Part shown: piece by piece, positions 1 to 10,072 of the stretch | Numbering within the stretch: position 1 is the stretch's first letter | Layout: every line of letters starts with the position of its first letter | Origin: Cycas panzhihuaensis | Lineage: Eukaryota > Cycadophyta | NCBI GenBank assembly: GCA_023213395.1 | Contig: CM041465.1 | Coordinates: forward strand, 213,225,741 to 213,289,740 | Direction: 5' to 3' | DNA: 64,000 nucleotides | Notes under the pieces: model-generated | What the model was told of the DNA's origin: nothing | What the model saw: the letters and a program-made list of their open reading frames with translations, nothing else | The model's database searches: none | Translations under genes and position numbers: made by a program

Positions 1-420
1 AGATCTTCTTATCTAAATATCCATATAGAAAAGTTATTTTTACATCTAACTGCTCTAACTCCAAATCAAGAAAAGCTACCAATGCTAATAGAACTCAAAT
101 TAAAAGAAATTTAACAACTAGTGAAAAGATGTTATGAAGATTAATACCAGCATTTTATGTAAAGACTTTAGCCACCAGTCTTATCATATATTTGCCAATC
201 TTTCTATCAACATATATTTTCTTCTTAAAAACCCACCTTCAACCAATAGCCTTCCTACCATGTGGAAGTTTTACCAAGTTCCACAAATTAATTTTCTTCA
301 AAGCATCTATCTCTTCCTACATAGCTCTCTTCCACTTCTCATTATGGATATCATCTATTGCTTCCTGATAGCATGTAGGCTTACCATCATTAAAAACCAA
401 AGTTATAGAAATAGAAGGGC
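1..420 (-). pseudogene. Copia F reverse transcriptase, N-terminal part
   Basis: Minus-strand remains of the start of a Copia reverse transcriptase, which would copy element RNA to cDNA in cytoplasmic particles. From right to left one can read KWKRAM-stop-EEIDALKK (the usual WKQAMQEEIDAL start, with CAG changed to TAG) and NLWNLVKLPHGRKAIG (usual W-LVPLPPGRKAIGCKW). After a frame break comes ALVAFLDLELEQLDVK (usual ALVA-YDLELEQMDVKTAFL), ending with FLYGYLDKKI at the window edge. The YxDD catalytic box lies outside the window. Several stops and at least one frameshift rule out function. Confidence 0.8.
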
Positions 421-640
421 TATACCTGTTAGGTGGATGACTAACTCATATAGATCTTCTAATAGTTGGTGGAGGTGTACCCACATGCTCTTGTAAATCT
501 ACTATAGATTCATCTTTAGAAAGCTCTTCCTGTATTTCTGTTTCTAAAGATGGTTGGGTCTCAAGTTTAACCTTTTGATGTTTAGCTTTTTGCTCCTATT
601 TAACTTCAACTTCTATATTGTCTGATTTTAGAAAGAAAGA
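421..640 (-). pseudogene. Copia F integrase-RT linker
   Basis: Minus-strand linker between integrase and RT. It is acidic and low in complexity (runs such as EIQEELSKDESIVDLQEH), then has the conserved RRSI-stop-VSHPPNRY block. In intact relatives this reads RRSxRxSxPPxRY, so the stop is probably a CGA-to-TGA change. It has no enzymatic role; Copia polyproteins vary most here. It keeps the same frame as the integrase to its right. Confidence 0.7.
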
Positions 641-1495
641 TTCATCAAACATAACATCTCTATTAATAGTGATTTTTTGGGCAGTAGGATCCTATAATCT
701 ATATGCCTTCATACCATCTCTATCACCATAACTAATAAAGATACATCTCTTAGATTTCAAGTCTAACTTTGAACATTGACTTTTATTAGTTAAGGAATAA
801 GCATCACAACCAAAAACATTCAAATTTGAATAGTCACATGGATGTTTAATCTATACGTCTTCAAGAATCTTATAGTCTATTGTAAGTGATGGTGACCTAT
901 TTACCAAATAATAAGATGTCTGAATAGCTTCTACCCATAAGCCCTACTCCACTCCCATATTACTCAGCATGATTCTCGCTCTTTCTAAGAGTGTCATGTT
1001 CATGCACTTAGCTATGTCATTCTACTACAGAGTATAGCTTATGGTCTTATGTTTTTTTATCCCAACTTCTCTATAATAGTTCTCAAACTACAAGGAGTTA
1101 AACTCAACTCTATTGTCAGTTCTTAAATTTTTGATTGACCTACCTGTGCTCTTCTCAACCAAAGCCTTAAACTATTTAAACACACTAAAAACTTCAGATT
1201 TTCTTCTTAAAAAATAGACCCATATCTTTTTAAAGTAATCATCTATAATTGTAACAAAGTATAATAATCCTTCATAAGATATTGTAGGGATTGGTCCACA
1301 CACATCTAAATGTACATAATCTAGAAAACCTTTACTAGTATGACTCTCTACTTTAAATCTAATTCTATACTACTTTCCAAAAATACAATATTTATAAAAA
1401 GTCAAATTTAAAAGTTGTAAGCTAGGAAGCAACTTACAGTTCATCAATTTCTTAAGTCCTCTCTCACTCATGTGCCCAAGTCTTTGATGTTATAA
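641..1495 (-). pseudogene. Copia F GAG-pre-integrase and integrase
   Basis: Minus-strand Copia integrase, the enzyme that inserts the cDNA into host DNA. Near 1470 is HQRLGHMSERGLKKLM, the GAG-pre-integrase/zinc-binding start. The core follows: LDVCGPI with the first catalytic Asp, LRTDNRVEF with the second Asp, then a damaged version of the NGIAERMNRTL block (ND-I-AKCMNMTLLERAR). At that site two stops stand where the family has QQ and the catalytic Glu reads Lys. The C-terminal part, VFGCDAYSLTNKSQCSKLD, is the family's VFGCxAYxxxxxxxRxKLD. The frame is continuous for more than 250 codons. Its stops are readable as Gln or Trp codons changed by transitions, so it is decayed but not rearranged. 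Confidence 0.85.
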
Positions 1496-1888
1496 TTAAG
1501 TTGGGTCTTCTATAGTCTTTAATGTTGTAGTTGCATGGCTAACATAGGTATTTTCTACTAAAATATAAAGGTTTACTTTTTTTAAGAATTTTATAACAAC
1601 CAAGGCACCCTTTGACACCTTCAAAACTCCTTTATGATATGTGTACTTATAACCACTAAAATCTAGTTTACATAAGGAAATTAGATTCCTTTTCAGATCA
1701 AGTACATGTCTAACTTCGGTTAATGTTCTCACTATACCATTAAACATTTCAATTTTGATGCTACCAATGCCCATTGTCTTACAAGAAACTTCATTTTCCA
1801 TAAGCACATCACCACTATCAAGAGGTAGGTATGATTAAAACCAACTCTTATATGGACACATATGGTATGAAGCACTCGAATATAATAA
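1496..1888 (-). pseudogene. Copia F protease region
   Basis: Minus-strand remains of the aspartic protease and its C-terminal extension, which would cut the Gag-Pol polyprotein. Readable family blocks are MGIGSIKIEMFNGIVRTLTE (usual GxGxVxIKxxDGxxRxLxxVRHVP), VRHVLDLKRNLISLCKLD (usual VRHVPxLKRNLISLGxLD) and GVLKVSKGALVVIK (usual GxLKVxKGxLVxMK). The catalytic D-S-G triplet, expected near 1880, is not cleanly readable, so the active site is probably lost. It directly follows gag and precedes integrase, as expected in Copia. Confidence 0.8.
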
Positions 1889-2790
1889 CTAATTATGATA
1901 ATAATGGGAAATATTATAAGCAACCAATACATCATCATAATCCATTCTTTGATTTGACTCCACATGATTAGCCTCCTTGGTAGGATATTTCTTTTTCTGG
2001 AACTCCTTCCTTTTGTAATAATCCTTTTTAAGTTGATCTATCTTATTATAGTGCCAACATCTAAGCTTACTATTTTTGGCTTTTGACTTTGACCTCAATA
2101 TATCACTAAAGCTTTGTCCTTTCTCAATTGTTCTACCCCTTACTATCATACCTTCTAGTATGGAGGTTTCAAGATTAAACTTCCTCCTCACCTCTTTTAC
2201 CAGAAAAGAACTCACAATAGAATCATAGTCCAATTCATCTATAGTACTAAAACTAATTGAGGTGATAATATTATCTAAAGATTTTTAGTAATGAATGTAA
2301 AAAGATAACAACCTTGTCTCTATTCTCAATCGTAATATCGATACTAGCCAATTAATAAATAAGAGTATTAAAAATATTTACTTAATCAAGAATTTTTAAA
2401 CCTTCCTTCATCCATAATGAGTAAAACTACTTGTTCAAGTAGATTCAATTTGTTACTAATTTGGTCATGTACAAACCTTCTAACTAAGTCCATAATCCTG
2501 TCATTGTCTACTCACCTGTAATGTTAGATAGAACTTTATCTTCCAAGTATAATCATATTATGCTAAGAGACCTTTTATCTAGATCATCCCATTCGTCATC
2601 ATCTATCCTTGTGGATTTCTTCAATTTGCCTACAAGAGCTCTATACTATCCTTATTATACCACAACATTATATACTTTTAGCTTTTATAACTTAAAGTTA
2701 TTCATGCCATTGAATTTCTCCACCTCAAACTTTGTATTTTCTAATTTTACTATTTAGTGTAAAAAATATTGATACCAAACCTTCACAAAC
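1889..2790 (-). pseudogene. Copia F gag (capsid/nucleocapsid)
   Basis: Minus-strand Copia gag, the particle protein. The N-terminal part (about 2530-2740) reads VEKFNGMNNFKL-stop-KLKV and later DDDEWDDLDKRSLSMI, matching the UBN2-type KFxGxNxFxLWKxKM and EEWEDLDxxALSxIRL blocks. The middle part (2280-2520) has the LLEQ-V-LIMDEG region. The C-terminal part (1889-2233) has VRGRTIEKGQSF and a damaged CCHC knuckle, CWHYNKIDQLKKDY, in which the second and fourth Cys read Tyr (TGT to TAT). The frame is broken at least twice. It starts just left of the primer-binding site. Confidence 0.82.
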
Positions 2791-2809
2791 TCACTGTAAA
2801 AATAAAAAT

Positions 2810-2822
2810 GGCTCTGATACCA
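2810..2822 (-). promoter_or_regulatory. Primer-binding site of Copia F (initiator-Met tRNA type)
   Basis: On the minus strand this reads TGGTATCAGAGCC, the standard plant Copia primer-binding site complementary to the 3' end of initiator methionine tRNA. It starts a few bases from the LTR end TCAACA, fixing both the orientation of F and the LTR boundary at 2825. Confidence 0.92.
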
Positions 2823-2824
2823 CT

Positions 2825-3250
2825 TGTTGATAAAACTAAGTACTAATAACTAGAAACTGCCACCAAGATCTAAACTATTTTGTAACTAGTTATAAGAATT
2901 GAAACTAAAATTTAACATGCAAGTTCTTAAACTAGAGATAATATAATAAATAAATCAAAAAGGTAGAACATCATAAATACACTAGATATAACATAGTAAA
3001 ACCCTGGAAGTATGCTAGGTAAACATTCACATAGGAAAGGTGTATATCTTTATTATCAATGAATAGAGAAATGTACATAATCTATAGTAGAATACTCACA
3101 ATAGCAACAACTAATTGCCTCTTCTTAATATAGTACATCTAATACATCAAATACTATTAACATAATAAAAAAACACCCTAAATCAGGCTATATGAGATAG
3201 TCATATAAGGCACAAATCTTGACCATCAAATATGGGGTATTTTGAATGAA
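2825..3250 (-). repeat. LTR of Copia F (inner end fixed, outer end uncertain)
   Basis: The 5' LTR of F on the minus strand. Its inner end is TGTTGATAAAAC on the plus strand (TCAACA on the minus), next to the primer-binding site. The sequence is AT-rich and non-coding. The outer end cannot be fixed because the second LTR is outside the window and no terminal CA with a target duplication stands out; 3250 is a rough limit. Confidence 0.55.
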
Positions 3251-3436
3251 TGACCTCGATTCTCTTTATAATTTAGTATGTTTTATAGTGCTAGCTTTTT
3301 AGGTTAGGAGCTACCATCCCCCAGCTAAGGGGTGCTCCCACCTCCTTGGATCCCCCTATGAAAGTTTGGGGGGGGGGGGGGAATCACACTGCTAACCTCT
3401 CAAAAATTTTATCTCTAAAACATTATTATCATATTA
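3251..3436. other. Junction between Copia F and Copia E, with a 14-base G run
   Basis: Short unassigned stretch, more GC-rich than its surroundings (about 3300-3385), ending in a run of 14 G at 3368-3381. The left part could be the outer end of F's LTR. The right part (from about 3390) can be read as a decayed version of the zinc-binding end of E's integrase. No gene seen. Confidence 0.5.
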
Positions 3437-4060
3437 TCTAATATAATAGACCCTTCAATTAGTTTATACAGACCTATATAGTCCTATATATATACCTTCA
3501 TTAGGTGGAGCTAAGTACTTCATCACTTTTATTGATGACTTCATAAGAAAGACTTAGTTATATTTTATCAAATTTAAATCATATGTTTTTTAATATTTTG
3601 TTGACTTTAAAACTTTGGTTGATAAAGAAAGTGGCCTTAGAATTCTTACCCTAAGATCAGATAATAGGGAAGAATTTATTTTAAATAAATTTAATATATA
3701 TTGTAACTACTATGGCATAAGGAAGTAACTCATGAATCCTTATACTTAACAATAAAATAGAGTTATAGAGAGAAAAAATAGAATAATTATAAAAATGGTT
3801 AGAAGTATACTCAAGGATAAATAACTTAAATATGAATTTTAGGAAAAAGTTGCATATACAATAGTTTACTTATTGAAAAGGTATACCATTAAAGCTATTA
3901 GGTGGGTCATACTAGAGGAAGCTTAATCAGGTTATAACCCAAGCATACAACACTTAAAGATTTTTGGATGCTTAGCCTATGCCCATATTCTAAAATAAAG
4001 AAGAATAAAGTTGGATAATAAAAGCACTAAGTATTATCTTTATAGGATATTGTGACACTC
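3437..4060 (+). pseudogene. Copia E integrase
   Basis: Plus-strand integrase core. It reads [10 protein letters not shown] (first catalytic Asp), [17 protein letters not shown], then LRSDNREEF with the second Asp (family: LRSDNGGEF). VIERKNR supplies the catalytic Glu and follows a stop-broken TPQQNG block. Downstream, IKALNWVILEEA and FGCLAYAHI correspond to the family's TPEEAW and FGCxAYxHI. The last part gives the KLDxKSxxxIFxGYxDxxKSYK region in damaged form. Stops at Gln and Trp positions and small indels make it non-functional. The zinc-binding N-terminus is lost or unreadable. Confidence 0.83.
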
Positions 4061-5145
4061 CTAGATCCTATAAATTATATGCTCCAAATTATAAGAAGAT
4101 AATTTTAAGTAGGGATATCATCTTCAAGGAAGAAGAATACTATCAAGAAGAAGTTGAAAATAATGAAGGCAAGAATATCGTGGTAGAAGTAGAGCCCATA
4201 AATATACTAAGTCCAAATAAAGCAAGACCCTCTATATTTAATCAAATGGTTCCTAAATAGGTTCAAAGGAGACATAACCCTTCAAATATTTTAAATAACA
4301 ACTTTAAGAGAAGGACCACATGATCTCAAAGAGTAAATTTTGCCTTGATGACTTAAGTAATAGAGTCAAATAAGTCTCATAACTTTGAAGAGGCTAATAC
4401 AAAAGATTAATGGAGAGAATCTATAAAGTAAGAGTACAATGCCTTAGTAAAAAATAATACTTAGGAGTTAGTAGATTTTCCACCAAGTATAAATACCATT
4501 GGAACCAATTGGATCTATATGACCAAATATAGATTAGATAGAATAATTAACAAGTATAAGGCAAGGTTAGTTGCTAAAAGATATACATAAGTTGAAGGTA
4601 TATACTATGAGACTTTTGTACCTATTATAAGACTTGAAATAGTTCATCTAATGATGGGTTTAGTTGCATAAGAGGGTTGGACTATTTAATAAATGGATGT
4701 TAAGAGTATTTTCTTAAATGGGTACGTAGAAGAGGAAATATATGTCCAATAACCCAAAGGTTTTTAAGTAAAGAGGGAAGAACACAAGGTCTATAAACTT
4801 AAAAAGGCCTTGTATGGACTCAAACAAGCACCTAAAGCTTAGTACTCTAGGACTGATTAGTATTTTAGAGATAAAGAATTCTAAAGGAGTCAATCTAATC
4901 CCAACTTGTATATCAAGATAGAGAGAAGATCAATATTCATTATAGAATTGTATATTGATGACCTTGTTTATATTAGGGATGATCTTTATTTTTCCTAAAA
5001 ATTTAAAGAAGACATATGTAAGAAATTTAAAATGACTAATTTGGGACTTATACATTATGTTTTAGGCTTAGAAGTTTGGCAAGATGGAAATAGAATATTT
5101 ATTTCCTAAAGGAAGTATACTTTGGACTTAAGGCACTTGCTACAC
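4061..5145 (+). pseudogene. Copia E linker and reverse transcriptase
   Basis: Plus-strand linker (to about 4430) followed by RT. Blocks seen in order: [30 protein letters not shown] (family [10 protein letters not shown]), YYETFVPIIRLEIV, MDVKSIFLNGYVEEEIYV, KKALYGLKQAPKA, and the catalytic box IIELYIDDLVYI with an intact Y-I-D-D. LGLIHYVLGLEVWQ then leads into RNase H. The active-site Asp pair is kept, but I count many in-frame stops (for example after NNT, VA, GF and PKA), nearly all TAG or TAA where relatives have Gln or Trp. It is a pseudogene with well-preserved order. Confidence 0.88.
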
Positions 5146-5885
5146 CAGCTAAAGTTGAGGTGAAATTATCTAATTATGAAGAGTTAGCATTAGTTGACCG
5201 TACTCTCTTCGTGCAATTAATTAGAAGTTTGATTTACTTAACTTTAAATTGGCCAAATATTATGTATATAGTTAGTGTAATTTTTAGGTTTACGTATAAG
5301 CCAAAGATGATACATTGGTAAGTAGTGAAAAGGATCCTTAAGTAATTAAATAGTATAGTTGATTATGGGCTTCATTACATGTCATTAGAAGACTTTAGAT
5401 TAATTGGTTATACAGACTCAAACTAGGTAGGATATATAGATGATAGGAAATCTATCTCAAGTTACACTTTTAGTTTGGGTTAGGCAACAATAACTTAGAG
5501 TTTAAAGAAATAAAGTACAATATCCTTGTCTACTATAAAAGCAAAATATAAAGTAGTAGTAGGAAGAGCTTGTGAAATAGTTTCACTAAGAAGATTACTC
5601 TAAGATTTGTTGGAAAAATAGGATGGTCCCATACAAATACTTTGTGATAATCAAATCACTATATAGATGACTCAGAATCTAGTATTTCATGATAGAATGA
5701 AACGCATCAAAACTCAATATCACTTTAACAGAGAATTGGTTTAGGAAGATGAGATTGAATTGACCTGTTGTAGTATAGAATAATAGGTGTTAAACATATT
5801 CACTAAGGTACTTAAAAAAATAAAGTTTAATAAATTTAGAGATAAACTTAGAGTCTCTCCAAATAGGCATTATGAGGAGAAATAT
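5146..5885 (+). pseudogene. Copia E RNase H
   Basis: Plus-strand Copia RNase H, which would degrade the RNA strand during cDNA synthesis. It shows the LRNAILAYLTSD-type start only in pieces, then LIGYTDSN (family GYSDADWAGD), RKSISSYTF, and STIKAKYKVVVGRACE (family STTEAEYxAxxxAxxE, catalytic Glu now Lys). LCDNQITI, VFHDRMKRIKTQYHF and the terminal NIFTKVLKKIKF (family DIFTKPLxxxKF) follow. Stops and the lost acidic residue show it is dead. It ends just before the 3' LTR. Confidence 0.85.
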
Positions 5886-6100
5886 TAAATAATGCCCATT
5901 AGGGCTTATATCATCATATGTCAATTACGATGGCATAGGGTTTGGTGTAGCTAACTTAGTTGACCTTATCAACATTTAAATGGATATTATAATGGTGTTT
6001 CTAAATACTAGTTAGTGGTAAACATTGGAGTCCTACTCAACTCCTATCTATAAATTTAAGGGGTGTGAAGACCCTAGTATTTATCAACACTACCATTATG
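5886..6100 (+). repeat. 3' LTR of Copia E (left end clear, right end uncertain)
   Basis: Begins with TATTAAATAATGCCCATTAG right after an ATTATGAGGAG purine tract, at the same position relative to RNase H as the LTR of D. The expected start TGTTGAATAATG is damaged. A terminal CA cannot be chosen with confidence because no 5' copy exists in the window; about 6100 is a guess. Confidence 0.55.
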
Positions 6101-6400
6101 TTGGATATTTGGTTTGACCATTGTTGCAATTATCACTCCCTTTGACTCTCATAAATCCTTCTGGATTACATCATCAAGTAATAGGATCATAATCAAGAAG
6201 GTCTATATAAAAGTAGATTGTGATCATCTAGGTTAGGTTCATGATAATTATAATCTAACTTAACTGTAAGCTATAAAAAAGAAATTACTTTTCTATTATC
6301 ATGTATTAGTTACTTGGAAACCTTTATAAGTATGGCTATATAATCTTGTCATACTTTTATAAAGCACATGAATACTTTTCTTACAACTTTTCTTTAGGGT
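6101..6400. other. Unassigned AT-rich stretch between E and A
   Basis: About 300 bases with no readable protein and no clear repeat. It may hold the end of E's LTR and the outermost, most diverged part of A's left LTR. I see nothing else in it. Confidence 0.5.
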
Positions 6401-6724
6401 AGTGGATCTTGAAGTATGATTAGTTGTAACCACCATGATTATCTAACTATCTTATATGTAAAAGTTGAGGATCATAAATAAAATTACATTCAAATATATT
6501 AATACATGATTTTCTGGTAGAATTGGTCTACCATTAAAAGAAAGGAATTCATTAAGAACTCACACGCTAAATTAAGTGATATATAGTATAATATAGATAA
6601 ATATACAAGTGATATCAATAATGGTCAACTAATTAATTTGTAATTACCCTAACACATATTAGAACTTTGTAACTCCTATGACTCACCTACCTTTTTTTCT
6701 GCACATATAAACATTAATCTAACA
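6400..6724 (-). repeat. Left (3') LTR of Copia A
   Basis: Matches the right LTR over its inner part. Shared landmarks are GGATCATAAAT / AGATCATAAAT, GAATTGGTCTACCAT, CTCATTAAGAAC-type sequence, ATGGTCAACTAATTAA and the end ACATTAATCTAACA at 6724. On the minus strand the LTR begins TGTTAGATTAATG directly after a polypurine tract. The far end is too diverged to fix; 6400 is approximate. Confidence 0.8.
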
Positions 6725-6738
6725 CTCCCCTTTAACAT
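6725..6738 (-). promoter_or_regulatory. Polypurine tract of Copia A
   Basis: On the minus strand it reads TTAAAGGGGAG immediately before the LTR start TGTTAGATT. This is the plus-strand primer position for reverse transcription and confirms that A runs right to left. Confidence 0.85.
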
Positions 6739-6779
6739 TTATATCATTAGATTTAACATTGATACAAAACCTAAATTTA

Positions 6780-7250
6780 TCAAATTTGTCCTTTCATAGA
6801 GGTTTGGTGAAAATATCAACAATCTGCTCCTCTTTTAGTCTATATAGAAGCTCAACCTCTCCATTCTAGATCTACTCCTTAATAAGGTGATGATACATCT
6901 CAATGTGTTTGGTATGAGTATGGAATACTAATTTTTTGGCAATCTTTAAGGTACTTTGATTATCATAGTATAATATAGTCAACTTATTGTGATATAATCC
7001 TAAATCAATAAGCATTTGCCTTAATTAGATGGCTTCATAAGTCACTACAATAATAGTCTTCTACTCTACCTTATTAGATGATAAAGTAATATTACGTTGT
7101 TTCTTTCTACTTCAAATAATAATAATAGAATCTATACTAAAGCAATAAAATGAAGTGGACCTTTTATTATCCTCATATCCATTCTAATCAAATTGAATAT
7201 CTAGTTAGTCTAAAATTATTGTTTTAGTTAAACCCCAATTCAAACTATAA
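6780..7250 (-). pseudogene. Copia A RNase H
   Basis: Minus-strand end of the Copia polyprotein. The terminal block reads QIVDIFTKPL at about 6800-6830, the near-universal Copia ADIFTKPL motif. Further right the sequence encodes decayed pieces of the STTEAEY and TSDNKSxxSLAxNP regions. The rest is broken by stops and short indels. It directly abuts the polypurine tract and LTR, the normal 3' end of a Copia element. Confidence 0.78.
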
Positions 7251-8164
7251 TATCCCTTGCAAATATCTCAAGATCCTCTTTATAACTTTATAATGGATCT
7301 GCTTTAGTTTATCTATGAACCTTAATACCACACTAACTATAAAGGAAATATCAAGCCCAGTAGTAATTAGATAGGTCAAACTATTAACTAGCTATTTGAA
7401 TATTATGCCATCAACTCACTTATTATTATTATCTAATGTTATTAACTTTAAACCTATTTCTATGGAGGTATGAATAAGTTTATAATCCTCCATTCTAAAT
7501 CTCTTCAAAATTTTTCATGCATACTTAGCCTATGAAACGAAGATTTTCCCAAGCTTCTATTGTACTTCCACTCCCAAAAATTAGTGGAATAATCCAAGAT
7601 CTATCATCTCAAATATCTTCTTAAGATCATTCTTTAGGCCTTAAACCTTTAAGGTATTATTGCCTGTGATCACAAGATTATCTAAATACAAAACTACAAA
7701 GACAACTAAATTTTCTTCAACCTTGATATACAGGTTTAGATTTATTAGTGATCTCTCAAACCATTATCTAGAAAATATTAATTAATCTTATAATACTAGG
7801 CTCATTAAGCTTATTTAAGGTTATAAAAAAGCCTTCTTCATGTGATATGCTAAATGTTGCCCTTGGCAACATATCTAAGTGGCTACTCTATATAAACCTC
7901 ATTTGTAAGATCTCCATTAAATAAGAAACTTTTGATATCAAGCTAGTGTAACTTCCATTTGAACTTAGGAACTATTACCAATATCAATCTAATCATCACC
8001 ATTTTTGCTATAAGAGAAAGTGTCTTCTAATAATTAATATCTCTTGTCTACTTGAATCCTTTCACAACCAATTTAGATTTATATTTATTAATTGTGAAAT
8101 CTAATATAAATTTAGTTTTATATACCCATTTATAACCAATTGCCCATTTGCCTACTAGTAAATC
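7251..8164 (-). pseudogene. Copia A reverse transcriptase
   Basis: Minus-strand RT. The catalytic region at about 7660-7700 reads VFVVLYLDNLVITGNN, where family members have LLVLYVDDLIITG; the second catalytic Asp is Asn (GAT to AAT), which would abolish activity. Other blocks are visible in short frames: LKxxFEMxDLG-type sequence near 7560-7620 and the KQAP region near 7850. Frameshifts prevent a continuous reading. Order and spacing relative to RNase H at the left and the linker at the right fit Copia. Confidence 0.75.
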
Positions 8165-8424
8165 AACTAGACCCCAAATTTGTTCTTCTTAATAGCATAT
8201 ATTTTAGCATTCATGGCTATCCTCCACTTCTACTACTGGTTGGCCTCCTCAAAACTTAGAGGCTCATCAACATCTAATACATCCACCACCAAAGCAAAAT
8301 TAACCATATTAGTTTTCATCCTCAACTTTTGTTTACTTTTTATCTTGGGTAATTGAGCTTCAACCATGGTTTTCAAATACCACTTAGGGGATTTTTGGTT
8401 AGTGGATTTCATCACATATAGCAC
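8165..8424 (-). pseudogene. Copia A RT start and linker
   Basis: Minus-strand open stretch of about 60 codons. It includes NFALVVDVLDVDEPLSFEEAN, the conserved start of the RT module (family: ALxxxxxDxEPxSYEEAxxxxxW). The rest of the stretch, up to the MKSTNQKSPKWYLKTMVE part, is the lysine-rich variable linker. To the left, translation continues toward the ALVxYxxxxxWxLVxxP region only after frame changes. Useful mainly as the boundary between RT and the unreadable part of A. Confidence 0.72.
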
Positions 8425-9370
8425 CTAAGTTACTAAAAATTAGTTTTGAATTATGAAATTGATTCATATTCATCTAATTGTCTTCATCTTCGGATGAATT
8501 GAAGTGACTATGTATCAATGATGATTAAATTATAAAGACTCTATTTCTCTAAGATAAATATATATTCTCACACTTTGAGGTTGAGATAATAATTGTCCAT
8601 CAAATCAAATTTCTAGGAAGGTAGAGATGACTATAACATTTGTCATATACAAAGTACACATACACATTAATAAGAATACATATGGCTTATTAATCTTTCA
8701 ATGTCTCTATTTTAGGATTTAAATCCCTTCTGGAAGATCCACTTATAAATACTTCTCCTTAGTGGTGTCTTAATCAATGTATCAAGTTCTTCATCTCATC
8801 GAGTGATAAGCTACAAATGCTTCAAAGTAATATGTTTAACTTTAAGATCTTTACTTATATTTCCTACCAATTCTAAATCCTCTTAAATCAATCACTCCAA
8901 AATGGCTACAAAATACACATCAGTTGCTCCCACTCTTCTATTTGTAGTTAATCAAGACTTCAATAACTACTGGATCTATCTAATTAGCAACTAGAGACTA
9001 ACACAATTTGAGTAAGAAAGGGGTTTCTTCTTATCCTTCTCCTTATTGGATTTCACCTATTATTTGGTATTCTTATTTCTTAGTTATTATTTTAAATGGT
9101 TATTCTATAGCCATAAATGATAGGTCAATTAATGAGTCATTCCACATCTATGCACACTCTACAAATACTTTCATAAGAGGGACAGTTAAGAGATGATCCC
9201 ATTTAGAAGAGATAAGAAATGTGGTACTTCAAATAACTTTACCATATTAATAAATCCCTTTCTTTTAATATTTATTTATAACACTAAAGCCTCATAGGCT
9301 AACAAATTAATTACATAATAGAACTAGCAAAACTAGTAATTTTTCTTTTTAAATAGACAAGCCTACAAGT
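8425..9370 (-). other. Unreadable internal part of Copia A
   Basis: About 950 bases between the RT linker and the right LTR. An intact Copia would need roughly 3 kb here for gag, protease and integrase, so most is deleted. No zinc knuckle, no protease triplet and no integrase blocks could be read on either strand. No clear TGGTATCAGAG primer-binding site is left beside the LTR at 9371. Confidence 0.6.
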
Positions 9371-9699
9371 TGTTGATAAAATAAAGCTACTTGGTTCCAC
9401 AGTTACTAACTATAAAATTAATCTATAACTTATAACTATACCTATTATTATACCATATGAAAGTTTAAGATCATAAATGGAACCACATTCAAACATATTA
9501 ACATAGGGTTTTCTCATAGAATTGGTCTACCATCAAAAAATAGGAACTCATTAAGAACCCATACATTGAATTAATTAATATATAATATAATGTAAATAAA
9601 TATATAAGTAGGATCAGTAATGGTCAACTAATTAACTCACAATTCCCTAACATGTCACAAGTCCATTTAGGACTTTATAACTCCTATAACTAACTATTA
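9371..9699 (-). repeat. Right (5') LTR of Copia A, proximal part
   Basis: Starts TGTTGATAAAATAAAG. From about 9470 it matches the left LTR: GATCATAAATGGAA, AGAATTGGTCTACCATC, AATGGTCAACTAATTAACTC and AACTCCTATAACTAACTATTA. The match breaks at 9699, where LTR sequence of element B starts. The missing tail is found at 33070-33113. Confidence 0.85.
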
Positions 9700-10054
9700 T
9701 GTAACCCCACCTTTTCTAAGCACTAGTAAGTAGGAGCAATTAAAGGGTGAAGGATTGACATAGTTATTAAGGTTTGTGCATGAGCTACTAAGCCATCCAA
9801 TAAGATGTAAAGCCATTAGGGCCATCAATAGGATAATAAGGAAGATGACCCCCATGTATCTATTTAAAGGGTTAAATATCACTTGTAAAAGGTTGTTGAG
9901 TATTATTATCTTTTGAAGAGAAAGTACTTTAGTACTCCCTTTAGAGTTTAATTTATAATCTATTTGTATATTTTATTTTCATTAAAATGATATTTAGCTT
10001 TTATTTCTATTAATCTTCATTTGCAAGGTTGATGTTCTAAAAGAAAATACTCCA
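9700..10054 (+). repeat. Left LTR of Gypsy B
   Basis: Starts TGTAACCCCACCTT and ends GAAAATACTCCA. It matches the right LTR across its length: AAGGATTGA, ATAAGATGTAA, TATCACTTGTAAAAGGTTG, GAGTATTATTATCTTTTGAA, GATATTTAGCTT and TATTTCTATTAAT. Differences are mostly transitions plus a short duplication in the right copy (TACTTTGGTACTCTTCAAA region). Confidence 0.9.
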
Positions 10055-10056
10055 AG

Positions 10057-10072
10057 TGGTATCAAATCCAAG
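10057..10072 (+). promoter_or_regulatory. Primer-binding site of Gypsy B
   Basis: TGGTATCAAATCCAAG lies two bases after the left LTR. It is the TGGTATCAGAGCC-type site of initiator-Met tRNA with a couple of changes, as commonly used by chromoviruses. Confidence 0.82.

Larger units (their letters stand above)
1..3250 (-). mobile_element. Copia element F (partial, minus strand)
   Basis: Ty1/Copia-type LTR retrotransposon read on the minus strand and cut by the window start. Going leftwards from the LTR at 2825 the order is LTR, primer-binding site, gag, protease, integrase and the first part of reverse transcriptase; the rest of RT, RNase H and the 3' LTR lie outside. The order gag-PR-IN-RT, with integrase before RT, is the Copia diagnostic. 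All domains lie in readable but stop-broken frames, so the copy is dead. The outer LTR end near 3250 is a guess because the partner LTR is not in the window. Confidence 0.85.
3390..6100 (+). mobile_element. Copia element E (5'-truncated, plus strand)
   Basis: Plus-strand Copia remnant that begins inside integrase and runs through RT and RNase H to a 3' LTR starting near 5886. The 5' LTR, gag and protease are missing, so E is a truncated copy. It lies tail-to-tail with F. Its proteins align by eye with those of Copia D at 44900-47500 (for example the [12 protein letters not shown] block is shared), so E and D belong to related families. Stops are numerous, mostly TAA or TAG at Gln positions. 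Confidence 0.85.

Noticed and set aside
1-9370. RIP-type mutation (fungal) as source of the CA-to-TA changes
   Set aside because: The elements are plant families (initiator-Met Copia, Tat with plant mobile domain). Plant methylation and deamination give the same pattern.
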